A DNA stretch of 64,000 nt, taken from positions 1 to 64,000 of the forward strand of contig JAFSEF010000116.1 of NCBI GenBank assembly GCA_017435865.1, written 5' to 3'. Within the stretch, counting starts at the first letter, position 1; each line of letters starts with the position of its first letter. Shown here piece by piece: positions 44,348 to 52,813 of this stretch. The notes under the pieces were generated by a model that saw only the letters and a program-made list of their open reading frames with translations, had not been told where the DNA came from and ran no database searches. Both the position numbers and the translations under genes were made by a program. This DNA is from Clostridia bacterium (lineage in GTDB: Bacteria > Bacillota > Clostridia > Oscillospirales > Acutalibacteraceae).

Positions 44348-46681
44348 TTATGCAAACACTTTTTCAGCAATACGGACAGCTTCCATTGCATCTTTGCCGT
44401 AAAAATGAGCACCGATGGAATCTGCATAATCCTGTGTAACAACCGCACCGCCGACCATGATTCTGCAATCAAGGGCAGCTTTTTTAAGCAACTGCACCGT
44501 TTCTTCCATTGCAGGAAGGGTTGTGGTCATGAGTGCACTCAGACCGACAAGAGACGCATTTTCACGCCTGACCGTTTGCACGATCGTTTCGGGTGCGACA
44601 TCCTTACCGAGGTCGATGACCTGATAGCCGTAGTTTTCGAGCAGCATGGTCACAATATTTTTTCCGATATCGTGAACATCCCCTTTTACGGTCGCAAAGA
44701 CGATCTTCTTGTCACTCTGCATGGCTGAGGGGTTCTGCTTACGTAACACCGCAAATGCAGCCTGTGCAGCTTTGGCAGCAGACAACAACTGCGGCAGGAA
44801 CAGGATCTTTTTTTCGTATTCATCACCGACAGCGGAAAGAGCAGGAATGAGTTCGTCATCGATGATCTGCAGTGCTGTCTTTTCACGCAGCAGCTTTTCG
44901 GTCAGCTGCTGTGCACGTTCGGCAAGACCTTTGCGGACCGCAAACGAAAGTGTTTCATTTTTTTCAGTCTGCTGTGCGGATACGGCAGGAGCCTGTGCTG
45001 CAAAGGCGATATAGTTTTCGCAGTTTTCGTCCATCCCTTTGAGTGCTCTGAATGACACAACGGCTGTGCGTTCAGGTCGGCTCATGGGGTTGATGATCGC
45101 GGCAGTCAGACCGTTTTGCATGGCAAGTGTCAGAAAAGCTGCATTCATGCCGGGTCGGTCAGGCAGACCGAAAGACACATTGGAAACACCCAGTACCGTG
45201 TGCAGACCCATTTCCATATGCACCCGACGAAGTGTTTCAAGGGTAATTTGTGCGTTGTCCGCCTTGGTTGCGACGGACATGGTCAGCGTGTCGATCAAAA
45301 GCTCTTTTTTTTCAATGCCGTACTTTGCAGCTTCGGCAACAATTTTTTGTGCAATGGCAAGACGGCCTTCGACCGTATCGGGAATACCGTTTTCATCCAA
45401 TGTCAGACAAACCACGGCTCCACCGTACTTTGCCACCAAAGGAAATACGGCATCCATGGATTCCTGCTTGCCATTGACGGAGTTGACGAGTGCTTTTCCG
45501 CAATAACAACGCAACGCTTTTTCCATTGCAACATAATTTGCGGTGTCGATCTGCAAAGGCAGCGAAACAGACTGCGAAATGATCTGCATACAAGCAGGCA
45601 GACATTGCGTTTCATCCACAGCGGGTGCACCTGTGTTGACGTCAAGCACATCTGCTCCGTTTTCTTCCTGGGCAAGTGCTTCACTGACAACATAATCCAT
45701 ATTGTTGTCACGCAGTGCTTCTTTGAGTTTCGGTTTTCCTGTCGGATTGATCCTCTCACCGATCACAATCGGTGCATCCTGCAGATCGACAAGCGTACTG
45801 TTGCTTGCAATTACGCTGCGGTTCTTTTTTGTCGGCACAACAAAGGGGCTGTCCGCAAATGCATCATGCAATGCTTTGATGTATTCGGGTGTGGTGCCGC
45901 AGCAGCCGCCGACAAAAGCAATGCCGTACTGCAGCAATTCGCCGACTGCCTGTGCATATTCGGTCGGCGTGATTTTGTATACGGTCTGTCCGTTTTCAAG
46001 TACGGGCATTCCTGCATTGGGATTCAGAAGAATCGGCAGCGATGTGACCGCTGCAATACGGGCAGCGATGTCTTTCATTTCCACGGGACCCAGACCGCAG
46101 TTGAGTCCGATGGCATCCACCCGTAAACCTTCCAGCACAGCGACAGCCGTTTCGGGGGTTGCCCCTGTCAGCAGCCTGCCGTCCGCACCGAAGGACATGG
46201 AAACAATGATCGGCAGATTGCAATTCTCTTTCGCAGCCAATACAGCCGCACGGATTTCCTGCAGATCGCTCATTGTTTCAATAATAATAAGATCTGCACC
46301 GTCGCTGCCTGCCTGCACCTGCTGTGCATAAAGCCGATAACAATCCTCAAATGACAGCGGGCCGTAGGGTTCGAGCATTTTGCCGCTGGGTCCCATATCG
46401 AGAGCCACCATGCCGTGACCGCATTCGGCAACCGCCTGTTTTGCAAGTCTGACACCTGCTGCGATCACGTCGGACGGATCTTCGTATTTGAAAGCGTTGG
46501 CACCGAAAGTATTGGTTGTGATGATGTCACTGCCTGCAGTCAGGTACTCCTTGTGCACGGCAAGCACAGCATCGGGGTGTGTCAGATTCCATTGTTCGGG
46601 CTTTTCTCCCGGTTGCAAGCCGCGTTTCTGCAGCAGCGAGCCGAAGCCGCCGTCAAAAAACTGCAATCGTGAAAACTGCAT
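44348..46681 (-). CDS. metH: Cobalamin-dependent methionine synthase lacking the reactivation domain (777 aa)
   Basis: Domains in order: homocysteine-binding barrel (about 1-280; zinc Cys in LNCGLG and GGCCGTTPEY), pterin-binding methyltetrahydrofolate domain (about 300-555; NPTGKPKLKEAL, DVNTGAP), B12 cap helices (about 570-650), and the B12 Rossmann domain with base-off His in DVHDIGKNIV (about 662). E. coli MetH has a further AdoMet-binding reactivation domain of about 330 residues, absent here as in many anaerobes, where a separate activation protein may serve. It lies 22 bases downstream of metF, which supplies its 5-methyl-THF. Confidence 0.93.
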   Translation of the reverse strand: MQFSRLQFFDGGFGSLLQKRGLQPGEKPEQWNLTHPDAVLAVHKEYLTAGSDIITTNTFGANAFKYEDPSDVIAAGVRLAKQAVAECGHGMVALDMGPSGKMLEPYGPLSFEDCYRLYAQQVQAGSDGADLIIIETMSDLQEIRAAVLAAKENCNLPIIVSMSFGADGRLLTGATPETAVAVLEGLRVDAIGLNCGLGPVEMKDIAARIAAVTSLPILLNPNAGMPVLENGQTVYKITPTEYAQAVGELLQYGIAFVGGCCGTTPEYIKALHDAFADSPFVVPTKKNRSVIASNSTLVDLQDAPIVIGERINPTGKPKLKEALRDNNMDYVVSEALAQEENGADVLDVNTGAPAVDETQCLPACMQIISQSVSLPLQIDTANYVAMEKALRCYCGKALVNSVNGKQESMDAVFPLVAKYGGAVVCLTLDENGIPDTVEGRLAIAQKIVAEAAKYGIEKKELLIDTLTMSVATKADNAQITLETLRRVHMEMGLHTVLGVSNVSFGLPDRPGMNAAFLTLAMQNGLTAAIINPMSRPERTAVVSFRALKGMDENCENYIAFAAQAPAVSAQQTEKNETLSFAVRKGLAERAQQLTEKLLREKTALQIIDDELIPALSAVGDEYEKKILFLPQLLSAAKAAQAAFAVLRKQNPSAMQSDKKIVFATVKGDVHDIGKNIVTMLLENYGYQVIDLGKDVAPETIVQTVRRENASLVGLSALMTTTLPAMEETVQLLKKAALDCRIMVGGAVVTQDYADSIGAHFYGKDAMEAVRIAEKVFA

Positions 46682-46703
46682 TAACCTGCCTTCTTTCTTT
46701 GTC

Positions 46704-47579
46704 TCAACCGAGAATCCCGGAGAGATTGTTCATTATGGCCCCTGCAACTTCGGGGCGGTTCATGGTATAAAGATGAATATGGTTGACACCGTTTGCAAAC
46801 AGGTCAATGATCTGTTCGGTGGCATAGGCAATGCCTGCCTGTTTCATGGCTTTCGGATCATCGCCGAAACGATCCACGATCGCTTTGAAACGCGGCGGCA
46901 GCGGTGTACCGTTCACAGCACAGATCCGCTTGATGGATTTTGCATTGACAATGGGCATGATCCCCGGCAGAACGGGAATATCCATTCCTTTGCCGAGCAT
47001 ACGCATCCGGAATGTATAGAAAATGTTATTATCAAAAAACATCTGCGTGGTCAGGAAATCAGCACCGGCATCGATTTTGCGTTTCAGGGATTCGATATCC
47101 GCTTCCGTATTCGGGGATTCGGGATGTCCTTCGGGGTAACAGGCACCGCCGATGCAGAAATCACCCTTTTCTTTAATAAAACGCATCAGTTCATCCGCAT
47201 GGCGAAAGTCCTTGGAAAACGCAAAATCACTGTTGGCGGGAATATCACCACGCAGTGCAAGAATGTTGCGGATGCCTCTTTCTTTCATTTCCGCGAGTGC
47301 CGCTTCAACCTTCTCTTTGTCAGACCCCACACAGGTCAGATGTGCGAGTGCGGGTACATTGTATTTTTCCATAATCTGCTGGGTCAGGGCAAAAGTGTAG
47401 TCCGACGTGCCGCCGCCTGCACCGTAAGTGACACTGATAAATGACGGTGCATAGCAGGACAATGCTTTTGCAACCTTTTTGGTATCTTCCAGTTTTGCCC
47501 ATTCTTTCGGCGGAAAAATCTCAAACGAAAGTCGCGGTTTGTCTTTGCTGATGCAATCTCTGATCAATTTATTATCCAT
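46704..47579 (-). CDS. metF: 5,10-methylenetetrahydrofolate reductase
   Basis: It reduces methylene-THF to methyl-THF for the methionine synthase encoded next. From the start at 47579 the protein has 291 residues, the bacterial length. Typical motifs are LSFEIFPPK (catalytic Glu), SVTYGAGG, HLTCVG, LALRGD and FLTTQMFFDN. The longer frame up to 47654 would overlap the preceding gene and lacks a ribosome binding site; the chosen ATG has only a weak GGTTTTTG upstream. The 25-base gap from scfB makes co-transcription likely. Confidence 0.95.
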   Translation of the reverse strand: MDNKLIRDCISKDKPRLSFEIFPPKEWAKLEDTKKVAKALSCYAPSFISVTYGAGGGTSDYTFALTQQIMEKYNVPALAHLTCVGSDKEKVEAALAEMKERGIRNILALRGDIPANSDFAFSKDFRHADELMRFIKEKGDFCIGGACYPEGHPESPNTEADIESLKRKIDAGADFLTTQMFFDNNIFYTFRMRMLGKGMDIPVLPGIMPIVNAKSIKRICAVNGTPLPPRFKAIVDRFGDDPKAMKQAGIAYATEQIIDLFANGVNHIHLYTMNRPEVAGAIMNNLSGILG

Positions 47580-47604
47580 AACAAAAACCAACTTTATCTG
47601 AAAA

Positions 47605-48984
47605 TCATACGTTTTCGGTCTGTTCGGCAACCTTGAGCATAATGGCACATTCAATGCGTTTTTTGTGCAATTCGCAGCCGAGTTTGTAAATACCCGTTAT
47701 GCTGCCTGTGGAATGATATGCATTTGCAGCACAACCGCCCGAACAATAAAGACGTGCAAAGCAATCCTTGCATTCTTCGTGTGCATAAATATTGCAATGC
47801 TTGAACTCGTCAAGCACTTCCGGGTGCTGCACACCATCCCGGACGTTGCCGAGCAGGAATTTTTCTTCGGAAACAAACTGATGGCAAGGATACAGCTCCC
47901 CTGTCGGGGTGACAGCCATGTATTCCACGCCGACACCGCAGCCGGAAATACGTTTTGAAATACACGGACCGCCCATCAGATCGATCATGTAATGATAGAA
48001 CGTAAACCCGTTCTTTTCACGCTGCCGTCTGAGCATTTCGTCGGCAAGAAGCTGATATTGTTCGCAAAGAGCAGGTACGTCTTCTTCATGCAGAGCATAT
48101 TCTTCCTTCGGGTCACAGACAACGGGTTCCATGGAAAGCTCCTTGAAACCGAGATCCGCAAGGTGCAGAATATCCGCTGCAAAATCCTTGTTGAAGCCTG
48201 TGTAAGTACCTCTTAAATAATAATCACGCTGACCGCGCTGTTCGATAAACTTCTGAAATTTAGGAAGAATGATGTCATAGCTGCCAAGACCGTTGCGGCT
48301 GACACGCATACGGTCGTTGACACATTTTCTGCCGTCGATGCTCAGGACCACATTGCTCATTTCGCGGTTGCAGAAATCAATGACTTCATCGTCCACAAGA
48401 ATGCCGTTGGTGGTTAAGGTAAAACGGAAATTCTTGTTGTACTTCTTTTCGAGACTTCTGCCGTAAGCGGTCAGTTGCTTGACAACTTCAAAGTTCATCA
48501 GCGGTTCGCCGCCGAAAAAGTCAACTTCAAGGTTGTGTCTTGTGCCCGAATTTTCAACCAGAAAATCAAGGGCACGCTTGCCGGTTTCAAAGCTCATAAG
48601 GGCCTTTTCACCGTTGTATTCGCCTTTGCCTGCAAAGCAGTATTTGCAGGCAAGATTGCAATCGTGTGCAACGTGCAGGCAGATGGCTTTGAGAACCGAA
48701 TTGCGTTTTTTGAAATCCCACTGAAAATCGGCAAATTCATCCTCTGAAAAAAGCTGCTTTGATTCTTTCAGGGCAATGATATCATTGTAAATCTCTTCGA
48801 GTTCCGCTGCATCCACAGCAGGATTGTCAGTATATTTTTCGAGCACGGTGCTGATGAGTGTCTGTTTATCGAGCTTTTCAAACAGACCGATCATATCGTA
48901 AGCGACCTCGTCGACACTGTGTACGCAGCCGCTGTTGGCATCAATGACAATATTATAACCGTTGTTTTTATAAAGATGGACCAT
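47605..48984 (-). CDS. scfB: SCIFF peptide maturase, radical SAM thioether-forming enzyme (459 aa)
   Basis: It installs a thioether bridge between Cys and Thr in the SCIFF peptide encoded just upstream. The radical-SAM cluster motif is CNLACKYC (Cys 109, 113, 116). The C-terminal SPASM region holds the auxiliary-cluster cysteines (GCGVGVEYMAVTPTGELYPC, then CKDCFARLYCSGGC). The N-terminus has a RiPP-recognition-like segment. Length and architecture match Tte1186/CteB-type maturases. The start at 48984 follows GGGAG. A terminator-like hairpin lies between it and the peptide gene. Confidence 0.96.
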   Translation of the reverse strand: MVHLYKNNGYNIVIDANSGCVHSVDEVAYDMIGLFEKLDKQTLISTVLEKYTDNPAVDAAELEEIYNDIIALKESKQLFSEDEFADFQWDFKKRNSVLKAICLHVAHDCNLACKYCFAGKGEYNGEKALMSFETGKRALDFLVENSGTRHNLEVDFFGGEPLMNFEVVKQLTAYGRSLEKKYNKNFRFTLTTNGILVDDEVIDFCNREMSNVVLSIDGRKCVNDRMRVSRNGLGSYDIILPKFQKFIEQRGQRDYYLRGTYTGFNKDFAADILHLADLGFKELSMEPVVCDPKEEYALHEEDVPALCEQYQLLADEMLRRQREKNGFTFYHYMIDLMGGPCISKRISGCGVGVEYMAVTPTGELYPCHQFVSEEKFLLGNVRDGVQHPEVLDEFKHCNIYAHEECKDCFARLYCSGGCAANAYHSTGSITGIYKLGCELHKKRIECAIMLKVAEQTENV

Positions 48985-49008
48985 GGTAAAAAAACTCCCG
49001 TTAATACA

Positions 49009-49036
49009 GAAAAACCGCAGTCACCAAAACTGCGGT
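49009..49036 (-). terminator. Leaky terminator between SCIFF peptide and maturase genes
   Basis: An 8-bp stem (ACCGCAGT 49014-49021, ACTGCGGT 49029-49036) is followed on the minus strand by TTTTTC. No separate maturase promoter is evident, so partial read-through would give an excess of peptide over enzyme. Confidence 0.75.
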
Positions 49037-49055
49037 CGGTTTCTGTTTTTTACAC

Positions 49056-49211
49056 TTAAGCGTTGTTCTTCTTGCACTGTTCGCACTGCTGGTTAGCAAC
49101 AGAGCAGGAGGTCTTGCTTGCGGACTGGCAGGAAGTCTGGCATTCGCCGCAGCCGCCCTTAACAGCGGATTCATGAAGATTTCTGGTATTGATGGTATTG
49201 ATGTGAGCCAT
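49056..49211 (-). CDS. scfA: SCIFF (six cysteines in forty-five residues) ranthipeptide precursor, 51 aa
   Basis: Too short for ordinary ORF cut-offs. The 51-residue peptide starts MAHINTINTRNLHES and holds six cysteines at residues 21, 24, 28, 36, 43 and 46, with the conserved core CGECQTSCQSASKTSC. Thr34, in SKTSC just before Cys36, is the likely bridge acceptor. SCIFF peptides are nearly universal in Clostridia and are modified by the adjacent radical-SAM enzyme. The mature product may act in signalling or redox regulation, but its role is not settled. AGAGG lies 6 bases before the ATG. Confidence 0.96.
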   Translation of the reverse strand: MAHINTINTRNLHESAVKGGCGECQTSCQSASKTSCSVANQQCEQCKKNNA

Positions 49212-49256
49212 AAGTATCCTCTTTCTCGCAGTAAACTGCGTAATTCTTTATTTTAT

Positions 49257-49285
49257 ATAATAGCACCATGCTTGTGTCTTGTCAA
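49257..49285 (-). promoter_or_regulatory. Promoter of the SCIFF-scfB-metF-metH unit
   Basis: On the minus strand TTGACA (49285-49280), 17 bases and TATTAT (49262-49257). A short inverted repeat (CGCAGT, ACTGCG at 49227-49240) sits in the leader just upstream of the ribosome binding site. Confidence 0.8.
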
Positions 49286-49293
49286 GAAGAATT

Positions 49294-50721
49294 TCAGCAC
49301 TCCTGTCGGCAGACGTCAATTTCCTGCGGCATTTTTCCGCTGCTGCCCGTGATTTTTGCTCCGTAGTGCAGTGCCGTTTGTATATAATCGAGCACTTGTT
49401 TTGTAATTCCTTCGCCCGGCACAAGCACAGGTGTACCCGGCGGATAGGCACAGACATATTCGCGGCAGATTGCGTTTTCGGATTCCGAAAGCGGCAACAG
49501 GCTGCTGTCTTTTCCTTCGGCCTGCCACGGCAGCAAAACCACCTGCGGTTCGGGGCAGACAGGATATGCGGCAGATTGCAAGCTGCCTGCAACTTCCCCG
49601 TCAAGTGTTGTCAGTGCCTTTGCAAGGCGGTCAAACCCCTCTTTTGTGTCGCAGATGCTTGTCAGCAGCACCGTGTAATCGGCAAAAGACATTTCCGCTT
49701 CGATGCCGAAACGCTCCCTGAGTGCTTTTTCCAGATCAAAACCATTCACACAAAGCTGCTGCACCCCGACAACAATGCGGCTTTTGTCATGGTCAAAAAC
49801 ACCGTCATGTTCCGAGAAAGCCTCTTTGCCGTAGTTGAATACCCTGATATGCGACAAATGACGGACAACATCTTCAACTTGATTCAGATTTGCGAGCAAA
49901 TCCGCAAACAATTTTTCTTTTTGCTCTGCAAGCAGACCGATGCAGGCATCCATGGCAGACATAAACAGATAAGACGGGCTGCTGGTTTCATAGATATCAA
50001 GATAACGACGGACATTGCTGCGACTGATGCGGTTTCCGTTGACAAGCAGCAGCGCAGTGCCTGTCGGTGAGGGCAGTGTCTTGTGCAGGCTGACAACAAC
50101 CGCATCCGCACCGAGGTGAATTGCACTGTCGGGGAACGCAGGATGAAAACCGTGATGTGCCCCGTGTGCGGCATCGACAATGAGAATCATGTTGTGTGCG
50201 TGCACGATGTCCGCAATGCTCTTTATGTCGCTGACAACACCGTCATAGGTCGGTGAAGTCAGCACAACCGCCTTGCAGTCGGGATTTGCGGCAATTGCAT
50301 TTTCGATATCATCAGGCTGAATGCTGCCGTTGATGCCGAATCCGGTCTGAGCAGGAAACACATAAACAGGTTGCAGGCTGCGTAAATAAACGGCATTGTA
50401 CACCGCTTTGTGACAATTTCTGGCAACGATCACACTGCTGCCCTGCGGACACGCGGCACTGATGGCGGTCAGCAAGCCTGCCGTGCTGCCGTTGACAAGA
50501 AAATACGCATCGTCTGCACCATACAAAGCGGCTGCCCTGTTTTGTGCATCACGCAGAATCCCCTGCGGACAGTGCAGGTCATCCGCACCGTCAATTTCGG
50601 TCAGATCACGCAAAAACAAACCGTTCATGCTGTCAAATACGGGATTTCGTTTGTGGCCCGGCATATGAAACGGATACAGATCGCGTTCAAGATTGCGGCT
50701 TATTTCATCATGTAAGGACAT
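49294..50721 (-). CDS. PLP-dependent decarboxylase of the Orn/Lys/Arg family (475 aa)
   Basis: A fold-type I PLP enzyme: HMPGHKRNP near the N-terminus, NGSTAGLLTAISAACPQGSS for phosphate binding, VDAAHGAHHGFHP with the cofactor-stacking and Asp residues, and SLHKTLPSPTG with the Schiff-base Lys (about residue 230). The C-terminal Orn_DC_C segment includes PPGTPVLVPGE. It lacks the N-terminal receiver-like wing of the large acid-inducible enzymes, like Bacillus SpeA/YaaO. It is therefore probably an arginine, lysine or ornithine decarboxylase for polyamine synthesis. The start at 50721 follows GGAGGGG. It is divergent from the pyr operon. Confidence 0.9.
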   Translation of the reverse strand: MSLHDEISRNLERDLYPFHMPGHKRNPVFDSMNGLFLRDLTEIDGADDLHCPQGILRDAQNRAAALYGADDAYFLVNGSTAGLLTAISAACPQGSSVIVARNCHKAVYNAVYLRSLQPVYVFPAQTGFGINGSIQPDDIENAIAANPDCKAVVLTSPTYDGVVSDIKSIADIVHAHNMILIVDAAHGAHHGFHPAFPDSAIHLGADAVVVSLHKTLPSPTGTALLLVNGNRISRSNVRRYLDIYETSSPSYLFMSAMDACIGLLAEQKEKLFADLLANLNQVEDVVRHLSHIRVFNYGKEAFSEHDGVFDHDKSRIVVGVQQLCVNGFDLEKALRERFGIEAEMSFADYTVLLTSICDTKEGFDRLAKALTTLDGEVAGSLQSAAYPVCPEPQVVLLPWQAEGKDSSLLPLSESENAICREYVCAYPPGTPVLVPGEGITKQVLDYIQTALHYGAKITGSSGKMPQEIDVCRQEC

Positions 50722-50739
50722 AAAATCCCCTCCGCGGAC

Positions 50740-50768
50740 AGTATCCCACATTTAATAAGAAAAGTCAA
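50740..50768 (-). promoter_or_regulatory. Promoter of the decarboxylase gene
   Basis: On the minus strand TTGACT (50768-50763), 17 bases and GATACT (50745-50740). It lies back to back with the pyr promoter, with 9 bases between the two -35 boxes. Confidence 0.6.
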
Positions 50769-50777
50769 GAATTTAAC

Positions 50778-50806
50778 TTGACAGAAAGATATAAAAAAGG
50801 TATAAT
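50778..50806 (+). promoter_or_regulatory. Consensus promoter of the pyr operon
   Basis: A perfect TTGACA (50778-50783), a 17-base spacer and a perfect TATAAT (50801-50806). The predicted start is near 50812-50813, so the leader is only about 16 bases and begins with an A-run followed by the AAGGA ribosome binding site. There is no room for a PyrR attenuator. Confidence 0.88.
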
Positions 50807-50828
50807 ACATTGAAAAGGAATGAGAGAA

Positions 50829-52082
50829 ATGAATTTTAAAGTTACAAATTGCAATGTTTATAAAGATCGCCGTTTTTCATCGGAACCCATTTCGGTGAAG
50901 CACGGCTCGTTTTCTGCTTTTGACATGGAAGCGGAAAAGGTGTTTTCTTTTCCCGATTGTGTTATTTTTCCCGGTTTTATCGATGCACACGTGCATTTGA
51001 GAGAGCCGGGTTTTTCTTATAAAGAAACCATCCGCACGGGAACTTCTGCCTGTGCCGCAGGCGGCTACACCGAGGTCTGCTCCATGCCGAACCTCAGGCC
51101 TGTACCCGACAGCAAAGAGAATTTGCAGCAGCAGCTCGACATCATCGAAAAAGATGCCGTGATCGGCGTGCATCCCTTTGCATCCATCACGGTCGGTCAG
51201 CAGGGTGAAACGCTTTCCGATCTTGACGGTATGGCAGAAAACTGCATCGGATTTTCGGATGACGGCAAAGGCGTGCAAGATGAAGAAATGATGCGGCAGG
51301 CCATGCTGCAGGCAAAGCAGCTCGGCAAGATTATTTCCGCACACTGCGAAGTCAACGACCTGCTGTTCGGCGGCTACATTCACGACGGCGAATACTGCAA
51401 AGAGCACAACCACAAAGGCATTTGCTCGGAAAGCGAATGGAAGATGATCGAACGCGACCTGCGTCTTGCCAAAGAAACAGGCTGCAAATACCACGTCTGT
51501 CACATTTCTGCAAAAGAAAGCGTGGAACTCATCCGCAAAGCAAAAGCAGAAGGTGTGGATGTAACTTGCGAAACGGGTCCGCATTACCTTGTGCTGTGCG
51601 ACAAGGATCTGCAGGAAGAAGGCAGATTCAAAATGAATCCGCCGCTGCGTTCCGAAGAAGACAAAAAAGCTTTGATTGAGGGCATCCTCGACGGCACCAT
51701 CGACATGATCGCAACCGACCATGCACCGCATTCGGAAGAAGAAAAAAGCAAGGGTCTTGCAGGCAGCATGATGGGCATTACGGGCATTGAAACCGCCTTC
51801 CCGATCATGTACACACACTTTGTAAAAACAGGTCTTATCACACTCGAAAAGCTGATGGATCTGCTGCACAACAATGCAAAAAAACGCTTCGGCATCGGCA
51901 CGGACATTGAAGAAAATGCACCTGCCGACTTCACGGTCTTTGACCTGCACGAAGCATTCACGATTGACAGCAAAAACTTTGTTTCCATGGGGAAAGCCAC
52001 CCCCTTTGACGGATGGAACGTGTACGGAAAGTGCCTTCTGACCGTCAAGAACGGCAATATCGTATGGGAGACAGAAAGATGA
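50829..52082 (+). CDS. pyrC: Dihydroorotase
   Basis: This class I dihydroorotase (417 aa) cyclises carbamoyl-aspartate. Zinc ligands are in GFIDAHVHLREPG (about residue 50), ISAHCEV (about 173) and HVCHIS (about 225), and the catalytic Asp is in ATDHAPHS (about 298). SMPNLRPVPDS is typical. First gene of the pyr operon. The ATG at 50829, 9 bases after AAGGA, is preferred to the ATG at 50820 that overlaps the ribosome binding site. It overlaps pyrK by 4 bases. Confidence 0.95.
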   Translation: MNFKVTNCNVYKDRRFSSEPISVKHGSFSAFDMEAEKVFSFPDCVIFPGFIDAHVHLREPGFSYKETIRTGTSACAAGGYTEVCSMPNLRPVPDSKENLQQQLDIIEKDAVIGVHPFASITVGQQGETLSDLDGMAENCIGFSDDGKGVQDEEMMRQAMLQAKQLGKIISAHCEVNDLLFGGYIHDGEYCKEHNHKGICSESEWKMIERDLRLAKETGCKYHVCHISAKESVELIRKAKAEGVDVTCETGPHYLVLCDKDLQEEGRFKMNPPLRSEEDKKALIEGILDGTIDMIATDHAPHSEEEKSKGLAGSMMGITGIETAFPIMYTHFVKTGLITLEKLMDLLHNNAKKRFGIGTDIEENAPADFTVFDLHEAFTIDSKNFVSMGKATPFDGWNVYGKCLLTVKNGNIVWETER

Positions 52083-52813
52083 CAAAACAAGGCATTTTCA
52101 CCATTCTTGAAAACACGAAACTGACCGACAATGTTTACAAAATGATTCTCGGCGGCGACACATCCGCAATCACCGCACCCGGTCAGTTCATCAATATTCA
52201 GCTCGACGGTTTTTACCTGCGCAGACCCATTTCCGTCTGCGATTGGAATGACAGCACCGTTACCATTATTTACAAGGTTGTCGGCAAGGGTACTGCCTAC
52301 ATGGCAACACTCGAAAACGGCAAAACACTCGACGTTTTAAGCGGACTCGGAAACGGCTTTGACACTGCAGAAGCGGGCGAAAATCCCGTTGTCATCGGCG
52401 GCGGTGTCGGTGTACCTCCGATGTTCGGCGTTGCAAAGAAACTGCTTGCAGAAGGCAAAAAAGTGACCGCCATCCTCGGCTTCAACACAAAAGACGAAAT
52501 CTTTTACGAAGAAGAATTCAAGGCTCTCGGCTGCGAAACCCTTGTCACCACTGTTGACGGCAGCTACGGCACAAAAGGCTTTGTAACGGATGCACTCAAA
52601 AACATCGATTATTCTTACACCTGTGCCTGCGGTCCGGAACCGATGCTCAAGGCAATTTACAATGCAAGCACCACAAGCGGACAATACAGCTTTGAAGAAC
52701 GCATGGGTTGCGGCTTCGGTGCCTGCATGGGATGCTCATGCAAAACCAAATACGGCAACAAGCGAATCTGCAAGGACGGTCCCGTACTTGTAAAGGAGGA
52801 GATCATATGGTAA
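52079..52813 (+). CDS. pyrK: Dihydroorotate dehydrogenase B, electron-transfer subunit
   Basis: A FAD- and [2Fe-2S]-containing 244-residue subunit that passes electrons from the PyrD subunit to NAD+. FAD-binding segment: LRRPISVCDWN. NAD-binding region: VIGGGVGVPPMFGVAKKLL. Cluster cysteines: CGFGACMGCSCK followed by ICKDGP. It overlaps pyrC by 4 bases and pyrD by 7 bases. The start ATG at 52079 is fixed by the ATGA overlap. Confidence 0.95.
   Translation: MTKQGIFTILENTKLTDNVYKMILGGDTSAITAPGQFINIQLDGFYLRRPISVCDWNDSTVTIIYKVVGKGTAYMATLENGKTLDVLSGLGNGFDTAEAGENPVVIGGGVGVPPMFGVAKKLLAEGKKVTAILGFNTKDEIFYEEEFKALGCETLVTTVDGSYGTKGFVTDALKNIDYSYTCACGPEPMLKAIYNASTTSGQYSFEERMGCGFGACMGCSCKTKYGNKRICKDGPVLVKEEIIW

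Noticed and set aside
47580..47604. Search for a SAM riboswitch or T-box ahead of metF-metH
   Set aside because: Only 25 bases separate scfB from metF, and the leader upstream of SCIFF is also too short for such elements.
50877..52085. 402-codon open frame antisense to pyrC
   Set aside because: Shadow frame with Phe/His/Cys-rich translation; pyrC motifs are intact on the other strand.
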